This document shows positions 58,786 to 64,000 of a stretch of 64,000 nucleotides of DNA, piece after piece. The DNA is taken from positions 42,906 to 106,905 of the IMG/VR virus record IMGVR_UViG_3300042558_002764. One strand, 5' to 3'. The DNA is from a virus. The notes below the pieces were generated by a model. That model saw nothing but the letters and a program-made list of their open reading frames with translations. It made no database searches and had not been told where the DNA came from. Every line of letters begins with the position of its first letter. The first letter of the stretch is position 1. The position numbers were made by a program, and so were the translations under genes.

Positions 58786-61098
58786 ATGGGACAAAATAAT
58801 AATATAGCAATAGGTGGTGGAAAAGGAGGGGGAGGTGGAGGACCACTAACACAATCCTGTACACTTACATACCAACCAGGGATAGGTAATGTAATCCCAG
58901 GACCACAAATTATTAACCAATTACCACCTTCTTATCAAAATCAAGGGTACTCTACAACTACCGCAACTCTTAGAGTGTATGGTGGTACACAAGCTGTATC
59001 TGGAGATATTATGTGTACTTCATATAGTACCGCAGCACAATGGACGTATGTGGTAGGTTCAGAAACTACAGCAGCAGGTCCTACTTATACAAAAGGTTGT
59101 TGTACAGCTAGATGGCTTCCTGGTGATAATAATGGAACGGGAGGTTCAACAGGAGTTTCAGCAGGTGGTGCAATAGGAACATTACCATCTTTAGAAATTT
59201 CGAATGTTTGTCCAGATGCCACACAAATATACATAACTTTATCGGGTGATATTTTTTACACCACAAACGGAAATCAAATACCGTTATCACAAGAATGTTG
59301 TAACAGGAATATTGTTGGTTCCGATGTTATATGGATTTCACAAGGTAATACAGGTTTTTGTAAAGTATTAAAAAACTCATGTCCACCAAATATTGCTATT
59401 TCAATAAGTAAAGATACTGTTATTGGTGTAACTAGTCCTGATTGTTGTACACCTGAAGTTACTGGTATACCTAATGTTTATTGGGATTCTACCCATAACT
59501 TATGTAAAATACCTTTAACAAATTATGGTTGTTTATATAGTGATTTTACAACACAACCAGCCAATATACCTGACAGACCTAATGTAGAACAAGTTTTCGG
59601 TACAATTTCAAAAATTAATGAAAGTTTAAATGAGTCTTGTTGTACTAAAGAAATTGTTGGTTTTGATGTAGTTTGGAACCCAATCCTAGGAATCTGTGAA
59701 AAAAGTCCTGATTTAACTATTGGTGGGCCAGACTCCATCAACATCACTTTAAATAGTGAACCAATAAAACCCGATGGTTGTGATGATTTAGTTGTTTCAG
59801 CTAAAATATTTTTTACACAACCATCAGAAATTTGTTTTACTGAATTTTTAACTGCGTCGTTATTAACAAATAACCCGAATGTTGTAATTTCACAATTTGG
59901 GGTCTTTGATTCAAGTGTAGACGGTTTTAATACTTGGGTTGATTTAAGTGCTAGATTTACTGTTAATTCTGGTGAAACTTTTAATTTAATGTTAAATATC
60001 GGTGGTGGAATAATACCTTGCTGTGAATATGATGTTAGAGTAGATAATATTAGGATTGATTGTTATAAAGAAGAAGATAGATTATTTTTTGATACTAAAA
60101 AATGTGTTGGATTTGATTTAGTAAGAGTTATTGATAATAAAAGGTCTTGGGTATATAACCCAGGTTTAGAAAATATCGGGGAATCAACACAGGATAATTT
60201 AATAAGAGATAGGGGTCAGGTAGGGTTAATACAAGGTTATGGTTATGTGAATAGAACATTCGCACCTAGTGCTGATGCAGATATTCCGTGGAGATATACA
60301 GATTATTTTGAACAATCTAACATATTAGAACCACATAGTAATTCCGTTATTATCAGTAAGGAAATGGAACTTACATTTAACATGTGTAGTGATTGTTGTG
60401 TTGAATATAGTAAATGCCCTGATGGGTATTCACTTGTAACAACTACAGGTGGGACTGAATATTGTACAAAAACTGAGACTTATTGTCCTAGTGGATATAC
60501 TTTAAGTGCTGGAACTTGTTATAGTGGAGTCACTACTGCAAGTACGATAGTAGAAACAGTAACAGCATCAACAGGTTCTTATTGTGTAAAAACAGCCACA
60601 CTATTACAATTAGAAGAGTACAAAAAAGTTTTCCAAAGTTTTTGGGTTAGGATGATTGAACAATTTGTACCAGCAACCACAATATTTGTCTCAGGTGAAA
60701 AATGGTGTAATAATGATTCATTTATTTGCCCACAATTTGATGTGTGTGATTTTGATTTTGAATATGTTGAATCTGAAATAACAGTTATTGAATATGGCAC
60801 TAATTTTGTTCCATATACAGGATTCACACTTAATGGTGGGGATGTTGTAACTAGTAATGTTGATAGTACTGTTTTATCTGGTACTAGTTCGGGGACACCA
60901 CACGATTCAACTAACGGACCTATAATTACTGATGGTACAGTAGTAATTTCAACAACACAAGACCCGACAGGGGGTGGTGGAATCGTGGTAGTAAATGTTG
61001 TTACATTAACACAACCACAATTAGAACCTTTACTTAAACAAAAACAAGAATATTATAATAACTTAATTAGAGGTGGAGTAAAAGAAGTATTTGTATAA
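58786..61098 (+). CDS. Cys-rich virion protein, partial paralog of the preceding protein
   Basis: 770 residues. Opens MGQNNNIAIGGGKGGGGGGP, then CTL, MCTSYSTAAQWT, KGCCTARW, GGAIG and CPD, the same order as the internal segment of the previous gene, so the two share a duplicated module. Residues ~140-304 carry three to four CP...ECCxxxIVGxDVxW...C repeats. Residues ~310-430 are a beta domain (EPIKPDGCDDLVVSAKIFFT... NTWVDLSARFTVNSGE), and ~515-600 hold another Cys cluster (CSDCCVEYSKCPDGYSLV, YCPSGYTLSAGTCYSG). The C-terminal helices (LLQLEEYKKVFQSFWVRMIE, TQPQLEPLLKQKQEYYNNLI) may mediate attachment. The stop overlaps the next start (TAATG). Confidence 0.65.
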   Translation: MGQNNNIAIGGGKGGGGGGPLTQSCTLTYQPGIGNVIPGPQIINQLPPSYQNQGYSTTTATLRVYGGTQAVSGDIMCTSYSTAAQWTYVVGSETTAAGPTYTKGCCTARWLPGDNNGTGGSTGVSAGGAIGTLPSLEISNVCPDATQIYITLSGDIFYTTNGNQIPLSQECCNRNIVGSDVIWISQGNTGFCKVLKNSCPPNIAISISKDTVIGVTSPDCCTPEVTGIPNVYWDSTHNLCKIPLTNYGCLYSDFTTQPANIPDRPNVEQVFGTISKINESLNESCCTKEIVGFDVVWNPILGICEKSPDLTIGGPDSINITLNSEPIKPDGCDDLVVSAKIFFTQPSEICFTEFLTASLLTNNPNVVISQFGVFDSSVDGFNTWVDLSARFTVNSGETFNLMLNIGGGIIPCCEYDVRVDNIRIDCYKEEDRLFFDTKKCVGFDLVRVIDNKRSWVYNPGLENIGESTQDNLIRDRGQVGLIQGYGYVNRTFAPSADADIPWRYTDYFEQSNILEPHSNSVIISKEMELTFNMCSDCCVEYSKCPDGYSLVTTTGGTEYCTKTETYCPSGYTLSAGTCYSGVTTASTIVETVTASTGSYCVKTATLLQLEEYKKVFQSFWVRMIEQFVPATTIFVSGEKWCNNDSFICPQFDVCDFDFEYVESEITVIEYGTNFVPYTGFTLNGGDVVTSNVDSTVLSGTSSGTPHDSTNGPIITDGTVVISTTQDPTGGGGIVVVNVVTLTQPQLEPLLKQKQEYYNNLIRGGVKEVFV

Positions 61099-62702
61099 TG
61101 TGTATATTATGTAAAAATAAAAAAACAGATATCCCTACAGTAAATTTAACTTCTGTAGAACAAACTAATGTTGATAGGTCTTTGGGTTTATCTAACATTT
61201 ACAATATTAGTAATAGTTTAGCTTTTTTAGAAGAAACTTTTTTAAATCCTTTATATAATTTAAGTGGAACAACTAAACCTACATCAGGATTTACAACAAT
61301 AAACTGTAGTGGTTTTACTACGGGTAGTTCTTATTCTACGTCAGCTTGTACTGCCGTTTATAACTTATCTGATGTTGATGAAATAGACTTAGTATTCCAA
61401 ATTACGGGTAATACACAGTATAGTGCATACACTGGTAATTTTTGTTACCACACATTCCAATTAGCTAAATTACCCAAAAATCGTGATTACGTCACAAAAA
61501 TAGATTCAACATATTCAAATTGTTTTGGTTATTCAACAATAACCGCTAATACAATTTATGAAACTATAAATAAATCATCATTACCTGTTATTGATGCTGA
61601 ATATATCATAAAAGATTATAATATATTCCAAACACAAAATCTTGTAGATAATCTTAAGGTAAACACTTTTGATATGTCTACACAAACAAAAGAATCTTTA
61701 TTTGATGATGGTTGGTATTTTGTAACAACAGTTAATCCTGATAAACCCACAATTGGTCAAATCAATACTTTTGATATATTACAAAACGCTACCTTAATTA
61801 CAGAAACCCCTAATTTGTTAGAAGGTTACACATCCGTGTTTAAAATTGGTGGATATGCTTTAAATAATAAATTTATTGTATTTGTTAATGGTATTTTATT
61901 GACAGAAAATTTAGATTGGGTTTATTTAAGTAATTTGGGTAATGGTTATTTTGAAATCATTTCAGGTGAAATAGAACCAACAAAAGATGTAATCCAAGTT
62001 GTTTATTTAAACAATCCAGATGTAACTGTTGATAGTATTAATTTATATGAAAATTATTTGAATATAGATGCGGGAATTGTTAATACTATAACAACTGGTA
62101 TTACATCAGGGGTGACAAGTTTAACAGTAAATTACAACCCTGTAAAAAACAGACAAGAAATATTATTAACAAAACTAAATAGAAGTGAGTCTAGTTTAAT
62201 AATTGTAATTAACGGGGTTAAACTACAAGAAAATGTTGAGTACTTTCTTAGTTCTACGGACAACTCAAAATTAATAATAAACCCTTTAAATCAAATACAA
62301 ATAAATGATGCTATATCTATTTTTTATTTTACAGATTTAGGTTCTAAGTATTTTGACTTAGGGTATTATAGAACATTAACACCAACTATTTTATGGGAAG
62401 CCCCACAATCATATTCTTCTATTAAGAGTGAGGATGGTAAATTCCTAATACAAGTAACTACTTTTGATGATACCCAATTTTTAAATTTAGTACAATCCAA
62501 ATTATATGGATTTGATAGATTACAATCCGAATATTCTACAACATTAGACCAATTACCTACAAATGTAGGTGAAAAATTTTTACTTAGGATATGTTTTTTC
62601 AAAAATTACCATATATTATTTGATAATGTGGTAACAACTAGAAGTGTAAGTGATACAGTATCATTTAAAGTTAACATTGACTATGCTAAAAACAGTTATT
62701 AA
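61098..62702 (+). CDS. structural protein, unknown, beta-rich
   Basis: 534 residues. Starts MCILCKNKKTDIPTVNLTSV with a C-x2-C pair at residues 2-5. Two similar segments, FIVFVNGILLTENLDWVYLS and LIIVINGVKLQENVEYFLSS, each followed by a ...QVVYL/ISIFYF strand, look like an internal duplication of a fibre-type beta domain (NGxxL...xDY pattern common in appendage proteins). The C-terminus (FLLRICFFKNYHILFDNVVT) is strand-rich. Likely part of the outer baseplate or fibre network. Coupled to the gene before by a TAATG overlap. Confidence 0.62.
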   Translation: MCILCKNKKTDIPTVNLTSVEQTNVDRSLGLSNIYNISNSLAFLEETFLNPLYNLSGTTKPTSGFTTINCSGFTTGSSYSTSACTAVYNLSDVDEIDLVFQITGNTQYSAYTGNFCYHTFQLAKLPKNRDYVTKIDSTYSNCFGYSTITANTIYETINKSSLPVIDAEYIIKDYNIFQTQNLVDNLKVNTFDMSTQTKESLFDDGWYFVTTVNPDKPTIGQINTFDILQNATLITETPNLLEGYTSVFKIGGYALNNKFIVFVNGILLTENLDWVYLSNLGNGYFEIISGEIEPTKDVIQVVYLNNPDVTVDSINLYENYLNIDAGIVNTITTGITSGVTSLTVNYNPVKNRQEILLTKLNRSESSLIIVINGVKLQENVEYFLSSTDNSKLIINPLNQIQINDAISIFYFTDLGSKYFDLGYYRTLTPTILWEAPQSYSSIKSEDGKFLIQVTTFDDTQFLNLVQSKLYGFDRLQSEYSTTLDQLPTNVGEKFLLRICFFKNYHILFDNVVTTRSVSDTVSFKVNIDYAKNSY

Positions 62703-62703
62703 T

Positions 62704-64000
62704 AATGGAGAATAAGAGTATAAGAATAAGAACAACACCTGGTGTAGATAAAAATATTAGTTTTGAGTTAAAACAAGACTTTGATTTTATTGAAATCTTA
62801 AGTTTAAAAATAACACAACAAGATGTTTATGAATCTTTTTGTGCTGATTATGGTGTTGTAGTTGGACGTGTAATATCTAATGAAGGTTTTGGTGTCCCGA
62901 ATGCTAAGGTTTCTATATTTATACCTGTTACTAGCGAAGACCAAAAAAATGATTTAATAAATACTTTATACCCTTATAAAACAGTAACTAGTGTTAATGG
63001 TGAGGGATATAGATATAATTTATTATTAGAACAGTCAACTTGTAGTCTTAATCAGGCCGTAGGAACTTTCCCAACAAAAGAAACGTTATTAAATAATGAA
63101 ATTTATTTAGAAATATTTGATAAATATTATAGATATACAACAGTCACTAATGACGCAGGAGATTATATCATATTTGGGGTTCCACCTGGACAACAAACAA
63201 TACACATGGATGTTGATATAAGTGACATAGGATTTTTAAGCCTTAGACCTTATGATTTAAAATCACAAGGATTCACTGATTCTTTATTTGATGGTAAAAA
63301 TTTTAAAAAATCTACTAACCTAGATAGTTTGGCACAAATTAAAACACAAAATAAAGGTGTTGAAGTTGTTCCTTTTTGGGGTGATGAGGAAAGATGTAAT
63401 TTTGGGATTACTAGAGTTGATTTTAATATTGGTAACGATTTAGTTGCTAACGCTATTTTTATGGGTTCAATCTTTACCGATTCTGATAAGAATTATTTAA
63501 AGAAAAGTTGTAGAATTAAAAGATTTATGGGAGACCAAACACAGTTAATTACCGCTTCAGGACAAGTAGATATTCTAAGATTAGAAGTTAATGATGATGG
63601 TGACCCCATAAACATATCAAGATTACCCTCGAAAGAAATTGATGAAAACGGTGTTTATGTATTTACATTACCATTGTATTATGATAAGGTAGTAACAGAT
63701 GAATTCGGTAATTTAGTTAAATCACCAGACCAAACCAAAGGTGTACCCACTAAAGGTAAATATAGATTTAAATTAAAATTTAATGACAATTCAGCCACTT
63801 TTAAAGGTAGAAAAACTTTTAGAACAGCTAGTTTAATAACACCTAGTACAAATAGTTCTGTTAGATTTACTGACGACATTGATAGTTATGCAATGATTAA
63901 TGTTAATACAGATTTTCATACTTTTGAATGGAAACAAGTTTATACTACAACACAATTTATAAGAAAGTTAAAGAAAAGGAAATCTGGTAGATTTGACTTT
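62704..64000 (+). CDS. structural protein with carboxypeptidase-regulatory-like domain (runs off the right edge)
   Basis: Open from the ATG at 62704 to the window end (432 codons visible), 1 nt after the previous stop. Begins MENKSIRIRTTPGVDKNISF. Residues ~55-75 read VVGRVISNEGFGVPNAKVSI, the opening of a CarboxypepD_reg/Ig-like beta-sandwich (GRVxxxxGxPxxxAxV), with a later TTVTNDAGDYIIFGVPPGQQ segment that fits its second half. These domains are common in Bacteroidota surface proteins and in virion decoration proteins. The rest is beta-rich. Gene incomplete; full length unknown. Confidence 0.68.

Noticed and set aside
1-64000. tRNA genes, CRISPR arrays, insertion sequences, reverse-transcriptase diversity elements
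   Set aside because: None recognised on reading; intergenic gaps are short and explained by terminators and promoter motifs. A tRNAscan or repeat search was not possible here.

Overview
This 64 kb window is one contiguous piece of a large, AT-rich, T4-superfamily myovirus genome. It carries recognisable T4-type tail parts (contractile sheath, tail tube, gp25-like and gp6-like baseplate wedge proteins, tape measure, LysM-type baseplate protein) and T4-type replication genes (gp32-like SSB, UvsX-like recombinase, 5'-3' exonuclease/RNase H, gp41-like helicase), plus a B12-dependent ribonucleotide reductase. The head genes, DNA polymerase, terminase and tRNAs are not in this window. A Bacteroidota host is inferred. 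Start codons are mostly preceded by A-rich leaders rather than Shine-Dalgarno sequences. One minus-strand gene has a TTTG-N19-TATATTTG promoter matching the Bacteroidota TTG/TAnnTTTG consensus, and one baseplate protein has a Cys/Asp-Pro-x-Ala-x-Asn-Tyr motif like those in Bacteroidota surface proteins.

Layout. 1-1.4 kb: 3' part of a tail-fibre gene. 1.4-1.75 kb: a tiny minus-strand ribbon-helix-helix-like gene next to two inverted repeats. 1.7-8.1 kb: tail sheath and several probable virion or internal proteins, including a HAD hydrolase and a 39-residue lipoprotein. 8.1-13.4 kb: minus-strand genes for a ClpP protease, a 2OG-Fe(II) oxygenase and an M20-type peptidase, interleaved with plus-strand virion genes (an 806-residue unknown protein and the tail tube). 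13.6-19.2 kb: gp26-like hub assembly gene with an overlapping frame, an unknown 590-residue protein and the tape measure. 19.3-35.7 kb: central baseplate and hub, with a 1457-residue protein containing an OmpA-like domain, a LysM-type protein, a 1725-residue protein ending in a Hint (intein-like) domain, and three tandem hub paralogs with different enzymatic C-termini. 35.7-37.8 kb: small unknown genes and a very acidic protein. 38-45 kb: replication, recombination and nucleotide genes. 45-64 kb: peripheral baseplate, from the gp25-like and gp6-like proteins through large Cys-rich structural proteins; the last gene runs off the right edge.

How the parts work together. The plus-strand tail genes would build a contractile tail. 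The three hub paralogs would place a D,D-carboxypeptidase-like domain, an unknown domain, and a tail-lysozyme plus SGNH-like domain at the tail tip. The OmpA-like domain could add peptidoglycan binding. A recurring ATATTTAT(A/C) motif stands 11-40 nt before the start codons of virion-type genes but not before the replication genes, so it is a candidate late promoter. Several minus-strand genes instead have host-like TAnnTTTG boxes, which suggests an early or host-polymerase class. Strong hairpin terminators separate most transcription units, and several are shared by convergent genes.
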